Source: CAXDOZ01 sp963991145
GTDB lineage: Bacteria > Bacteroidota > Bacteroidia > Chitinophagales > JABDMM01
Reading direction: 5' to 3'
Assembly: GCA_963991145.1 (NCBI GenBank)
Contig: CAXDOZ010000060.1
Location: 1 to 14,088 of the forward strand
Length of the DNA: 14,088 nt
In this document: positions 6,170 to 14,088 of the stretch, piece by piece
How the letters are laid out: the number at the start of each line of letters is the position of its first letter
Position numbering within the stretch: the stretch's first letter is position 1
The notes under the pieces: generated by a model
What the model saw: the letters and a program-made list of their open reading frames with translations, nothing else
Databases searched by the model: none
Told to the model about the DNA's origin: nothing
Translations under genes and position numbers: made by a program

Positions 6170-7819
6170 ATGTCATTTCTTAGACCCCTTTCCTTGGTAG
6201 CCTTGTGCGCCATTTGTACTAGTGTCTTTGGGCAGCACAATAACGAATTCTTTAGCGACGGTGCCCTCATCCATATTCAGGCAGGAGCAGAAGTCTATGT
6301 TCGCGGCGATTTCCACTCCGAAGGTGGAACCATCGACAATGATGGTTTTATTCAGGTTGAAGGTAATCTATACTCAAACAGTACAATGCAGCAGAGAGGT
6401 ACTGGAACTGTTAGACTTCACAATGAGAATGTAAATATTGGAGATACACAATTCATCTCCGGTTCATTTGCTGTTCGTGGAGGCCAGTCTCAAATAGGAG
6501 TGGATGACGGTTCCTTCTATAATCTTGAGCTTGCAAACGATCAGGGTATAGTGTACCTGGTTGGAACTGGAAACGTAGCTGACGTAAGAAACTCAGTTGA
6601 TTTTGATCCGGCAACGGCAGCACCATCGAATAGAATCATCACGCATGATATCTCTGGTGGTGTACCAGCAAATGGGAACATGTATACCGGAGTGTTCGGT
6701 TTAATGAATCCGGCCGCAGGCCTTGGAAGTATGCTGAACAATACAATTTCTGTTAATGGAAATTTGAGCACGGTAGATGCTGGATATGTTCAGGGCCAGT
6801 TTAGAAGAGCAGTTAGTGCAGCAGGTGGATCATATGGGTTCCCGCTTGGCTTAGAACCTGCTGGTGCTGGTGCAGCAAGAGGAGTGCAATACTCTCGTCT
6901 TGATCTTGACGCAAATACCTACGATGTTATTACAGGATATTTTGAAGTAGGATCTGATAATACCGTAGTAGGAACTCCACTAGAATGTTCTGGCTATACT
7001 ATCGATTATTATGGTGGTACCGATCATGGTGAGTGGGACTACACAGATATTACCGCTTCAGGCAGTGGAATCTATGAAATGTTTGTATGGCCTCAGGATG
7101 CAACTTTTAGCACAAATACGGTTTGGCTTATTACCAAGGATGCAACAATCTCTGGTACAGCTGATGACTGTGGTCCATCTCCGGTTGGACTTTCGCGAGC
7201 TGGATTCAATGGCTTTTCCAAGTTCGGTGTGGCAGGATCTGAAACCTTTACTCTTCCGATTGAGCTTACTTACATTGATGCCAATCCTATCGATAATAAA
7301 TTCATTAAAGTTGACTGGCAAACTGCTTTGGAGATCAATAATGCAGGATTCGAGCTGCAAAGAAGTGAAAATGGAATCGACTTCATTCCAATTGCCTGGA
7401 TTGATGCCCAGGGAAACAAAACTACTCCAACTGACTACGAATACGATGATCACGATGTAATACCTGGGCAGCTCTACTTCTACAAAGCCAAGCAGGTTGA
7501 TTTCGATGGAACAGAATCATTCACCCCTATCGTTTCTGCGTCTATCATTCCTCAATCGATTAGCGTAATCGTTAGTGACCTTATCCCTAACCCAGCATCA
7601 GATCATACTCAACTTATTGTTGATACTGATCAGGACATGGATGTAAACATTTCATTATTTGATGCATTAGGAAAGTTGGTATCCACTCAGCCAGCAAAAA
7701 TTGAAACTGGAAATAACCGATTCGATATCAATACCTCCCAACTAGCTGTAGGAACATATAATGTGATCCTGCAAACCCAAGAGAAGCGTTTTGTGAAGAG
7801 ATTATTAGTTGTCCGTTAG
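6170..7819 (+). CDS. Secreted T9SS cargo protein, type A sorting domain, unknown function
   Basis: This 549-residue protein starts with a signal peptide (about residues 1-22, ending S-V-F-G-Q). Residues 28-110 hold short repeats of the form G-x-I-x-V-x-G with N-x-G turns, like the beta-helix-like N-termini of many Bacteroidota surface proteins. The middle (about 120-360) has no recognised domain. Residues 382-460 show the W-Q-T-A-x-E-x-N-N-A-G-F-E-x-Q-R-S signature that often comes just before the sorting domain in this phylum. Residues from about 468 to 549 form a T9SS type A sorting domain: I-P-N-P-A-S, then L-F-D-A-L-G-K-L-V, then G-T-Y-N-V, and a basic end. It should cross the outer membrane by T9SS and be released or anchored at the surface. 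It lacks any visible catalytic motif and may be structural or adhesive. The ATG chosen gives the signal peptide directly. Confidence 0.88.
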   Translation: MSFLRPLSLVALCAICTSVFGQHNNEFFSDGALIHIQAGAEVYVRGDFHSEGGTIDNDGFIQVEGNLYSNSTMQQRGTGTVRLHNENVNIGDTQFISGSFAVRGGQSQIGVDDGSFYNLELANDQGIVYLVGTGNVADVRNSVDFDPATAAPSNRIITHDISGGVPANGNMYTGVFGLMNPAAGLGSMLNNTISVNGNLSTVDAGYVQGQFRRAVSAAGGSYGFPLGLEPAGAGAARGVQYSRLDLDANTYDVITGYFEVGSDNTVVGTPLECSGYTIDYYGGTDHGEWDYTDITASGSGIYEMFVWPQDATFSTNTVWLITKDATISGTADDCGPSPVGLSRAGFNGFSKFGVAGSETFTLPIELTYIDANPIDNKFIKVDWQTALEINNAGFELQRSENGIDFIPIAWIDAQGNKTTPTDYEYDDHDVIPGQLYFYKAKQVDFDGTESFTPIVSASIIPQSISVIVSDLIPNPASDHTQLIVDTDQDMDVNISLFDALGKLVSTQPAKIETGNNRFDINTSQLAVGTYNVILQTQEKRFVKRLLVVR

Positions 7820-7912
7820 AAGTCATAGTAACCTAACAGACCTTCCTCTTCCTTTTATCCCTCATATGCGCATTTTGAAAACAATGGCTTGTACATTCGA
7901 GCCTGTAAAAAT

Positions 7913-10003
7913 ATGCCCATTATGATTCGATGTTGTACTTACTTATTTATTCTAAGTTCATTAGTAGGTTTCCTACTTATTCCTAACTCTGGATTCAGCC
8001 AGTGTCAACCTACTCAAAGCCGAGTATTTATTGAGGTTGAGACTGATGACTATGCTTATGAAGGCTATTGGGAGCTAGTCCCATCTGGAAATAGCTGTGG
8101 CCAGGGAACAATCTTCTCAGGAGGAAACAGCGGTCAGGTTGGCTGCAATGGAGCAAATGACAGAGTTGCCACTCAGGGAAATGGCTACCAAAACAACCAA
8201 ACTATTGTAGAAGGATCATGGTGTCTTACAACTGGCCAGGATTACGATCTTATTTACATTGATGATTACGGAGATGGTGGTTTCACCTTCCATGTAGAAG
8301 TAGAGGGTTTTATTATTGCCGATTTCGTTGGTGATGCAGGTTCACATAGATATACTTTCACTGCTTCACCTCCTCCAGCCTATGATGGAGCGATTAGCAA
8401 AATTGAGACTCCTTCTTTTGGATCAGTAGGAGCAAATATTATTAGAGGTGAATTGGCCAATATGGGGTCAACCTCAGTTACTTCTGCCGAATTAAACTAT
8501 CAGATTGACAATCAGCCAATCGTAACTCAAACATTTAATTTCCTTCCAACTTCTTTCGGGAATACTGCCGCTTTTTCATTCTCTGCTCCTTTCGTTGCTC
8601 TTAATCCAGGAACTTATAATGTTCGAGTTTGGGTAAGCCAAATTGGTGGTCAGGCAGATATGAATGCTAGCAACAATGAGGAGTCATTTGATCTAACTCT
8701 TTCACCTCCTATTCCAAACATCATCACAAACTTCATCAACGAGGGATACATTAGCCAGACTATTGCTACTCAATCAGATCAGCTAAGCACTCCAAGAGAC
8801 CTCGATTTCCACCCTGATCTAAATCAAAAAGAACTTTGGGTCCTAAACATGGATAATTCAAATACAGGTGGAAGTACATTGACCATTGACAATGCGGGAG
8901 AATCCAACCAAAACATTCAATGGGTAAGAGATGGAAATGCATGGCACTTTATGGCTATGCCTACGGCTCTTGTTTTTGGCGATAATGGAAACTTTGGAAC
9001 TACTCCAGGTCTGCAGGATGCAAACCACAGTGGTGGAACTTTCACTGGACCTTCACTTTGGTCAAGTGATCTTAGCATCTATGGAGTTATTGGTAACCCT
9101 CCTACTCAACAGGATAATGGTAGCCACCTTGACATGCTTCACGGAAGCCCTTATGGAATGGGAATGGCTCACGAAAGAGATAATGTTTACTGGGTATGGG
9201 ATACTTACTACGAGGACTTAGTGAGATATGATTTCCTTGAGGATCACGGCCCGGGTCAGCATTATCACGGAGATGGTCTTGTAAGACGTTATACAGAGAT
9301 TCAGGCTCAAAGATTTAATGACAGAGTTCCTAGTCACATGGTAATTGATGACAACACTGGTTGGTTATATATCGCTGATGCCAGAAATGGGCAGGTTATC
9401 AGAGTGAATATCAATTCAGGAAATCAGAGTGCTACATTGCCATTGATCAATGAGCCACTGGCAGAGCATACTGAGTGGTCAAATGTTACTAGAGAAACAA
9501 TCGTAGCTCCTGGTGTGATGGTTCGTCCAACAGGAATCGAAGTTATTGGTAACAACCTTCTTGTAAGTGATTACCAAACTGGTGAGATCGTAATTTTTGA
9601 TGTTACTACCGGTACTGCTAATGAAATCGGAAGAATTGCAACCGGAGCTCAGGAGATCATGGGTATTAAAATCGGTCCTGATGGAAACATCTGGTACGTT
9701 GATGCCGGAGCTAATGAGGTTAAGAAATTAACTGCAAATGAACCAACAGTAGGTATCGAGGATGGGCTAACTGAAGTAGATTTCACAGTTTACCCGAATC
9801 CAACTAATGGAATCGTATCTGTTCAAATGTCAGAGCTTGGAGGAACAATTCAGGTTTACGATATGACAGGTTCTTTGGTTGACGCTCAGGTAGTAATCAA
9901 CTACAGTTCTACTATCGACCTAAATCAATATCCTCAGGGATTATACCAGGTTGAATGGTACTATGAGGGAGAAAGAATCAGCAAAAGAGTAATGAAGTAT
10001 TAA
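7913..10003 (+). CDS. Secreted T9SS cargo protein with beta-sandwich domains and a beta-propeller, unknown function
   Basis: The frame can be opened at a TTG at 7889, but the ATG at 7913 is preferred: it follows an A-rich leader and puts the signal peptide at the N-terminus (696 residues, cleavage likely after about residue 29-30, F-S-Q). A later ATG at 7922 is also possible. Residues 37-150 look like a beta-sandwich rich in Gly and Asp with paired cysteines. Residues 155-264 resemble a CARDB-like domain (G-x-N-x-x-R-G-E-L-A-N-M-G, then N-A-S-N-N-E). Residues 287-608 resemble NHL/SMP-30-type propeller blades, with repeats such as T-G-W-L-Y-I-A-D-A and D-G-N-I-W-Y-V-D-A. Within this part, H405, H410, H420, H445, H450 and H452 form a His-rich segment. 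Residues 622-696 are a T9SS type A sorting domain with Y-P-N-P-T-N-G. Function is unknown. Domain labels are by pattern only. Confidence 0.85.
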   Translation: MPIMIRCCTYLFILSSLVGFLLIPNSGFSQCQPTQSRVFIEVETDDYAYEGYWELVPSGNSCGQGTIFSGGNSGQVGCNGANDRVATQGNGYQNNQTIVEGSWCLTTGQDYDLIYIDDYGDGGFTFHVEVEGFIIADFVGDAGSHRYTFTASPPPAYDGAISKIETPSFGSVGANIIRGELANMGSTSVTSAELNYQIDNQPIVTQTFNFLPTSFGNTAAFSFSAPFVALNPGTYNVRVWVSQIGGQADMNASNNEESFDLTLSPPIPNIITNFINEGYISQTIATQSDQLSTPRDLDFHPDLNQKELWVLNMDNSNTGGSTLTIDNAGESNQNIQWVRDGNAWHFMAMPTALVFGDNGNFGTTPGLQDANHSGGTFTGPSLWSSDLSIYGVIGNPPTQQDNGSHLDMLHGSPYGMGMAHERDNVYWVWDTYYEDLVRYDFLEDHGPGQHYHGDGLVRRYTEIQAQRFNDRVPSHMVIDDNTGWLYIADARNGQVIRVNINSGNQSATLPLINEPLAEHTEWSNVTRETIVAPGVMVRPTGIEVIGNNLLVSDYQTGEIVIFDVTTGTANEIGRIATGAQEIMGIKIGPDGNIWYVDAGANEVKKLTANEPTVGIEDGLTEVDFTVYPNPTNGIVSVQMSELGGTIQVYDMTGSLVDAQVVINYSSTIDLNQYPQGLYQVEWYYEGERISKRVMKY

Positions 10004-10023
10004 GTTTCTATGAAAACTATAAG

Positions 10024-10058
10024 ACCCCGGCAGGCTTCAGCTTCGTCGGGGTTTTTTT
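10024..10058 (+). terminator. Strong rho-independent terminator between convergent genes
   Basis: The stem pairs ACCCCGGC (10024-10031) with GTCGGGGT (10045-10052), eight pairs with one G-T wobble, around a 13-base loop. A run of seven T follows at 10052-10058. It lies 21 bases after the stop of the secreted propeller gene. The T-run overlaps the stop codon of the convergent hydrolase gene (10057-10059). Read on the minus strand, the same stem lies just after that stop and is followed only by a broken T-run, so it may work weakly in that direction too. Confidence 0.9.
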
Positions 10059-11124
10059 ATTCCTCAAGAACGGACTTGATATAATAGAGTAAGTCAACGT
10101 CTGCTGCGGTAGCAGAATTAGATGCCACGATGGTTGCATATCCCTTCAGCGGATCAATATGAGTTGAAACGTAAAATGTGCCAGCGCTACCATCGTGTCC
10201 GGTAGTTCTATCCGCACCTGTACCCCAACCAGTAGAATACTCATCATCGTGGTAATGAAGCCAATCTACCATTTCATGTTTTGTATCATTTGGGTCAGTT
10301 AAGGAGATCAATTCATTTTGAATCCAATCTGCATAGCTTAAAAAAGGAAGCGACAATCCTCCCGCAGGGAATAAGAACTCAGGCAGTTTATAGAAATGAT
10401 CGGGACCTAGTGCCATTAAAACTCCTGTTTGATCCCAATGCCCCCATGGCTGGTTGATATCGCACTCATTCGGAAAACCGAGGCAGTAATTGTATGTCTC
10501 GCCTTTTAAGTATTGTCCCAGTAGATCATCCCATTCTAGTCCCCCGGCTTCTTCAACCATGAATGTTGCAATACCATAGCCAGCATTTGAGTAATTGTAA
10601 GTTTCCCCCGGCATGTAATCAGGCTTCCTTTGAAGCATATATCGAACATACTGAGCTCTGCAAGCTCTTGGTGACCCCTTGAATTTTGGAAGTGCTGCGA
10701 TATACAATCCACTCGTGAGCGAAGGAACACCAGACTTGTGGTCTAGTAGCATCTGCAAAGTGATTTCATTGTAATATGGTCTGCGTAGCCATGAATCTGG
10801 GATGATATCACTGAGTTTGGTATCCCAATTGATCAGATCTTCCTCTACCAAAAAAGAAACTAGTCTTGCGGTAAATGCTTTGGTATTTGAACCAAGATGC
10901 ATTTGATGGTAATTCTTCAGCTCTGTTTCCTCGCCAAGTTTGGTTACTCCTGACTCATAAAAAGTGACATCCTCAGCTGTAATGTATGCTGCCAGGATTC
11001 CAACGTATTCAAAGTCCTGTACAAGAGACTCGAACTCGTCCTGAGAAATTTGCGCTTTGATGTTTGTAATTGAAAACAAAAGAGAAAGCGACAATAGAAA
11101 GCAGCCAGAAAGATAACTTTTCAT
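10057..11124 (-). CDS. Secreted serine hydrolase of the beta-lactamase / DD-peptidase (class C-like) family
   Basis: With the ATG at 11124 the protein has 355 residues and begins with a clear signal peptide (about 1-25, ending I-K-A-Q). A longer TTG start at 11157 would add 11 residues before the signal and is less likely. The three active-site motifs are all present: S79-N-T-K82 (SxxK, nucleophile and general base), Y178-S-N180 (YxN) and H310-D-G312 (HxG, in place of KTG). This fits the broad Beta-lactamase (PF00144) group, which includes DD-peptidases, esterases and peptide hydrolases. The exact substrate cannot be told, and resistance to beta-lactams should not be assumed. No lipobox is seen, so it is probably periplasmic or exported. 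It has its own upstream gap of 155 bp and ends at the shared terminator. Confidence 0.87.
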   Translation of the reverse strand: MKSYLSGCFLLSLSLLFSITNIKAQISQDEFESLVQDFEYVGILAAYITAEDVTFYESGVTKLGEETELKNYHQMHLGSNTKAFTARLVSFLVEEDLINWDTKLSDIIPDSWLRRPYYNEITLQMLLDHKSGVPSLTSGLYIAALPKFKGSPRACRAQYVRYMLQRKPDYMPGETYNYSNAGYGIATFMVEEAGGLEWDDLLGQYLKGETYNYCLGFPNECDINQPWGHWDQTGVLMALGPDHFYKLPEFLFPAGGLSLPFLSYADWIQNELISLTDPNDTKHEMVDWLHYHDDEYSTGWGTGADRTTGHDGSAGTFYVSTHIDPLKGYATIVASNSATAADVDLLYYIKSVLEE

Positions 11125-11164
11125 GTGAGTAAATTTTATTGACCAATGAGGAGACAAATGGGTG

Positions 11165-11181
11165 CCCCTCCACCTCCTCCC
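11165..11181 (-). other. G-rich tract in the leader of the serine hydrolase gene
   Basis: On the minus strand this reads as five G-runs of two to four bases separated by single A or T bases (GGG-A-GG-A-GG-T-GG-A-GGGG). It lies about 40 bases upstream of the preferred ATG. It could form a two-layer G-quadruplex in RNA or DNA, or simply be a purine-rich, Shine-Dalgarno-like stretch. No function is shown. Confidence 0.3.
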
Positions 11182-11279
11182 ATATCCAAGTTAGTGCACA
11201 TCTATCATTCTCTTCACTAGTAATTTGTGAGTGCCATTCATTACCAATGAGTAAGCTATTAGAATAAGTAAATGCTAGA

Positions 11280-12317
11280 TTACATCAATGTGCCATTCTT
11301 TGCTTTGATCGGCTCCGGAATCTCCTCTTCACCAATCATTTCTTTAAGGTCAATTTCAATTGTGCGACAAAGAGAAAGCATTGGGATATCGTGAGCCATT
11401 CCCTGAAATGGATTTTCTGAGTAATCACCGATTTGTTCCATTACGAGATAGACCCAACCTACAAGAGTTGTGAAGGGAATTGAAAGCCAAACGCCATAAG
11501 GTCCAATTTTGGCAAACTCAGATACCATCCCGAAGGGTAAAAGAAAAACAAAGATCCCAACGAAGATGATGCTAGACCCGCTGTATTGGCGCGGCAATGG
11601 AAACTTTTTGATTCGTTCAAGCTTCCCTTGATGTGTATAGAAGTGCTTTAATAGAGACTGAAGATCAATGTGCCTGAAATCGTCAATCAGTTTTAATTTC
11701 CTCAATGATTCAAGATCCTCAGCTTGCTTATCAATTATTTGAGTTGCGGTATTCTTAAAATTTATCAGGCTCTTGTATTCATCATCTGGCAGGAAGGTAT
11801 TATGCTCCACTTTTGAAACCTCATCATCGACCAGGCCGACACCAAATTGCTTTTGATACTGCTGAGCAGTTCGTCCTAAATGCCCCGCCTGAGCGGCATG
11901 CTCCCAGCTTGTAGTAACAAGAAGTTGACTTCTTAAAGCATAAAGCCAGGCAATATGTCGGTAGATCAATTTCTTCTTAATCTGATCGAGCTCTTCATCA
12001 CTCGCAGGCACATCTGCAAAGACATTATTGATGTAGTGCTTAATGGAAATTCCCCAGGAACGACTATCATTAACAATAGCTCCCCAGATCTTTCTTGCCT
12101 CCCACATTCGATCATAAGCACTATTGTTCTTAAAACCAATATAGAATGCAACAGCTGTACCGATCAGGGAAATTGGAAGCCAGGGAATAGTGATCCAATC
12201 AAAGTCACCAAGATCATAAACTACAGCTATGACGCTCACATAAGCCATGATAAAAATGGCTTGCTTTCCAGTAAACTTGAAAAGTAATCTGGGGCTTAAC
12301 TTCCTAAATGTTTGCAT
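11280..12317 (-). CDS. Bestrophin family ion channel (UPF0187 / YneE-like)
   Basis: This 345-residue membrane protein matches the bacterial bestrophin family, pentameric channels in the inner membrane (the known bacterial homologue conducts cations; eukaryotic ones conduct chloride). Family signatures are N-N-S-A-Y-D-R-M-W-E-A-R (65-75) followed by I-W-G-A-I-V-N, then F-P-L-P-R-Q-Y-S (239-246), and G-D-Y-S-E-N-P-F-Q-G (297-306) with the D-I-P and I-E-I-D pattern near 310-323. Hydrophobic spans lie at about 18-35, 44-61, 247-264 and 275-292. Length is normal. The gene starts 9 bp after the stop of the upstream NAD(P)-binding protein gene, so the two are probably cotranscribed. The ion carried in this species is not known. 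Confidence 0.93.
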   Translation of the reverse strand: MQTFRKLSPRLLFKFTGKQAIFIMAYVSVIAVVYDLGDFDWITIPWLPISLIGTAVAFYIGFKNNSAYDRMWEARKIWGAIVNDSRSWGISIKHYINNVFADVPASDEELDQIKKKLIYRHIAWLYALRSQLLVTTSWEHAAQAGHLGRTAQQYQKQFGVGLVDDEVSKVEHNTFLPDDEYKSLINFKNTATQIIDKQAEDLESLRKLKLIDDFRHIDLQSLLKHFYTHQGKLERIKKFPLPRQYSGSSIIFVGIFVFLLPFGMVSEFAKIGPYGVWLSIPFTTLVGWVYLVMEQIGDYSENPFQGMAHDIPMLSLCRTIEIDLKEMIGEEEIPEPIKAKNGTLM

Positions 12318-12326
12318 TTGGAGATT

Positions 12327-13004
12327 TTAGTTTGTTTGTTTTGAGAGCTTGGTGATATCCGCAGCTTCTAATATTGTTTTATCATAACCAAAATCCGCTG
12401 CATTAATCATTGCTTTACCAATAGATGTAGTTGTAGTTAAGCTATCCCCCATCATCGGCTTTATGATAAACCAAAATGGGCGCATTATAACATACATTCT
12501 CGCGTAGAGCTTAGTCCTTGATTTTATTCCTCTTAGTGGTTGGATAACACCAGGGCGGAACATATATGCCCCCTTAAATTTCAGTTTCAGAAGATCATTT
12601 TCCGACTCTCCTTTTATCCTTGCCCATGCAATATTACTGTCTGCATTTGTTCCCTGTCCGGATATGAAATTAAATGTGCTATCTGGACGAAGATTTGACA
12701 TCTCCTTTCCAAATGCCAATGCATAGTCATATGTAAGACGCTTGTAGTCAGCTTCACTGATCCCATTTGATGAGATCCCCATGCAATAACACATGGCATC
12801 AATCTCTTTGAGCTTGTCTGAAATGTTTTCTGGATGGAGGAAGTCTTCTAGTATTACATCTTCCTTCTTAGGGTGCTGAACATCTTCTACTGGCCTCCGG
12901 CCGATACAAATTACCTTATCGATACGCTCATCATCTAAGGCTTCGAGTAAAACTCCTTTCCCGATCATTCCGGTAGCGCCAGTAATACCTATAGTAAGTC
13001 CCAT
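12327..13004 (-). CDS. NAD(P)-binding Rossmann-fold protein, atypical SDR (TIP30/NmrA-like)
   Basis: The ATG at 13004 is preferred over an upstream TTG at 13031, because it puts the dinucleotide-binding strand at the very N-terminus (225 residues). Residues 9-15 form the G-A-T-G-M-I-G (GxxGxxG) loop, and C-I-G-R-R-P at about 33-38 suggests recognition of NADP phosphate by arginines. At the usual YxxxK position the protein has W127-A-R-I-K131-G-E, so the catalytic tyrosine is replaced. This W-A-R-x-K-G pattern is common in HTATIP2/TIP30-like atypical SDRs. A redox or sensor role is possible; the substrate is unknown. It lies 9 bp upstream of the bestrophin gene in the same direction. Confidence 0.82.
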   Translation of the reverse strand: MGLTIGITGATGMIGKGVLLEALDDERIDKVICIGRRPVEDVQHPKKEDVILEDFLHPENISDKLKEIDAMCYCMGISSNGISEADYKRLTYDYALAFGKEMSNLRPDSTFNFISGQGTNADSNIAWARIKGESENDLLKLKFKGAYMFRPGVIQPLRGIKSRTKLYARMYVIMRPFWFIIKPMMGDSLTTTTSIGKAMINAADFGYDKTILEAADITKLSKQTN

Positions 13005-13180
13005 ATTTAAATATAGGCTAATACGGGACAATGAAAGGTGGACGGGGGTCTACGACCCTCCCCTCCCCATCTACAAATTAATGCTCACTACTCAATCCCC
13101 ACTCCACTAATTGATAAGTGCAGTTCAATCAAATTAAAAAGCTGCTTTTAGTCTAGTAAATGTGGCGTGGTGGGGTTTTC

Positions 13181-14088
13181 CTATTTCCCTATGCAAAACC
13201 TCGAAAAGATGCTTCCCAGCACATCATCAGTCGTCACTTCACCAGTGATCTGACCAAGTGCATCCAGTGACCTGCGTATATCAAGTGCCACCAATTCGGT
13301 ATCTAATCCGCTTTCTAGTCCGCCTTTGGCTTCACTCAGTGATTCCTGAGCATGTCGGAGCGATTGTACATGTCGGGCATTGCTTACAATAGTGCCTCCC
13401 TGAGAAAGGTCCTCGCTGATGGATTTCTCCAGCAGCTTGTCTTTTAATATCTGTATATCCGAGCCCTCTTTTGTAGAGATCACGATCAGATCTGGAATGG
13501 CTTCCAGATAAACATCCAACTGCTCGCGCATTACGAGATCAGATTTATTTGCCACGATCAATCCCGGAACTTCTTCAGAGCGTAATGCCTGAATATCCTC
13601 CTGAACCTGCTCCACACTCAGCTCCGACAAATCAAACAAGTACATGAAGATCGCCGAGCTTCTCAATTTCTCCATGGTGCGCTCCACTCCTATGACTTCA
13701 ATCGCATCAGTCGCTTCGCGGATGCCTGCTGTATCGATCAAACGAAACTCCACTCCATTGATCAAAAGTGATTCCTCTATAGTATCTCGAGTGGTTCCCG
13801 GAATATCCGAAACGATTGCTCTCTCCTCGTTCAATAAGGCGTTCAGCAAGGTGGATTTTCCCGCATTCGGTCTACCAGCTATTACGGTGCTCACACCTTC
13901 TTTGATAGCATTTCCCAATTTGAATGACTCTATCAGCGGACGAATTACCGATTGGATCTTATCGATCAATTTTACCAATCGCTCTCTATCGGCGAAAGCC
14001 ACATCCTCTTCAGAGAAATCTAATTCCAATTCTAGCAAGGCTGCAAAATCTGTGAGCTCCTGCCTCAATTCACCGATCTGCTTAGAGA
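13181..14088 (-). CDS. mnmE: tRNA uridine-5-carboxymethylaminomethyl modification GTPase MnmE (C-terminal part)
   Basis: The frame is open to the right edge, so the N-terminal folate-binding domain and the start lie outside. The 301 visible residues (of about 450-460 usual) hold the end of the first helical segment (E-L-D-F-S-E-E-D-V), then the inserted G domain: P-loop G-R-P-N-A-G-K-S (71-78), T-T-R-D (98-101), D-T-A-G (118-121) and N-K-S-D (180-183). The C-terminus is the invariant F-C-I-G-K, whose cysteine is needed for activity. MnmE works with MnmG to modify the wobble uridine (U34) of certain tRNAs. No frameshift is seen. The gap of 176 bp to the next minus-strand gene suggests a separate transcript. 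Confidence 0.97.
   Translation of the reverse strand, partial: SKQIGELRQELTDFAALLELELDFSEEDVAFADRERLVKLIDKIQSVIRPLIESFKLGNAIKEGVSTVIAGRPNAGKSTLLNALLNEERAIVSDIPGTTRDTIEESLLINGVEFRLIDTAGIREATDAIEVIGVERTMEKLRSSAIFMYLFDLSELSVEQVQEDIQALRSEEVPGLIVANKSDLVMREQLDVYLEAIPDLIVISTKEGSDIQILKDKLLEKSISEDLSQGGTIVSNARHVQSLRHAQESLSEAKGGLESGLDTELVALDIRRSLDALGQITGEVTTDDVLGSIFSRFCIGK

Noticed and set aside
7058..7453. A 131-codon minus-strand frame and a 149-codon plus frame inside the first T9SS cargo gene
   Set aside because: Both overlap the real frame, which keeps a signal peptide and sorting domain. They have no supporting start context or domain.
7889..7912. TTG start that would lengthen the secreted propeller protein by 8 residues
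   Set aside because: It would put charged residues before the signal peptide, while the ATG at 7913 has an A-rich leader and a normal signal peptide.
10057..11124. Reading the serine hydrolase as an antibiotic-resistance beta-lactamase
   Set aside because: SxxK, YxN and HxG motifs occur in many esterases and peptidases of this family. HxG in place of KTG and the Bacteroidota chromosomal context give no support for resistance.
13044..13060. Small GC-rich hairpin (GGGGGTC, TAC loop, GACCCTC) between mnmE and the SDR gene
   Set aside because: The stem is real but has no T-run on either strand and a three-base loop. I could not support it as a terminator or a regulatory element.
13137..13149. 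AAAAGC-T-GCTTTT element downstream of mnmE as a terminator
   Set aside because: The stem is short and AT-rich, and the T-run is part of the stem. It is too weak to call.
1..14088. CRISPR arrays, insertion sequences, tRNA or rRNA genes, phage or defence genes
   Set aside because: No regularly spaced repeats, transposase-like frames, terminal inverted repeats or RNA gene patterns were seen on reading both strands. Genes are ordinary core and accessory functions.

Overview
The window looks like chromosomal DNA from a member of the Bacteroidota, probably a flavobacterium-like or related aerobic or microaerobic lineage. Three things point there: a ccoN-ccoO gene fusion in a cbb3 oxidase operon, two secreted proteins that end in type IX secretion (T9SS) sorting domains, and start sites with A/T-rich leaders instead of clear Shine-Dalgarno sequences. 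The genus cannot be told from the sequence alone.

Plus strand, 1-6101: a high-affinity cbb3-type cytochrome c oxidase operon. The acidic C-terminus of an upstream gene (probably ccoS) ends at 53. A 109-bp gap with dyad symmetry follows. Then come a fused ccoNO, ccoQ, ccoP, ccoG, fixH (ccoH) and a DsbD/SafE-like membrane protein, packed with gaps of 2-11 bp or a 1-base overlap. CcoNO carries the heme b, heme b3 and CuB ligands plus one heme c. CcoP carries a second heme c. CcoG, FixH and the SafE-like protein are assembly factors, probably for copper and heme insertion. The gap before ccoNO holds two CRP/FNR-like dyads exactly 22 bp apart, which suggests oxygen- or redox-responsive control.

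Plus strand, 6170-10003: two large secreted proteins, each with an N-terminal signal peptide and a C-terminal T9SS type A sorting domain. The second looks like two beta-sandwich domains followed by a beta-propeller with a His-rich segment. Its function is unknown. A strong intrinsic terminator at 10024-10058 closes the plus-strand block and lies against the stop codon of the convergent gene.

Minus strand, 10057-14088: a secreted serine beta-lactamase-like hydrolase, a bestrophin-family channel preceded by a Rossmann-fold NAD(P)-binding protein (a tight two-gene unit), and the C-terminal two thirds of mnmE, a tRNA-modification GTPase that runs off the right edge.

Most of the window is recognisable. 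I see no mobile element, CRISPR array, tRNA or rRNA, and no clear evidence of an undescribed multi-gene system. The points most worth a second look are the cbb3 promoter, the reduced heme c complement with acidic tails on the oxidase proteins, and the secreted propeller protein.
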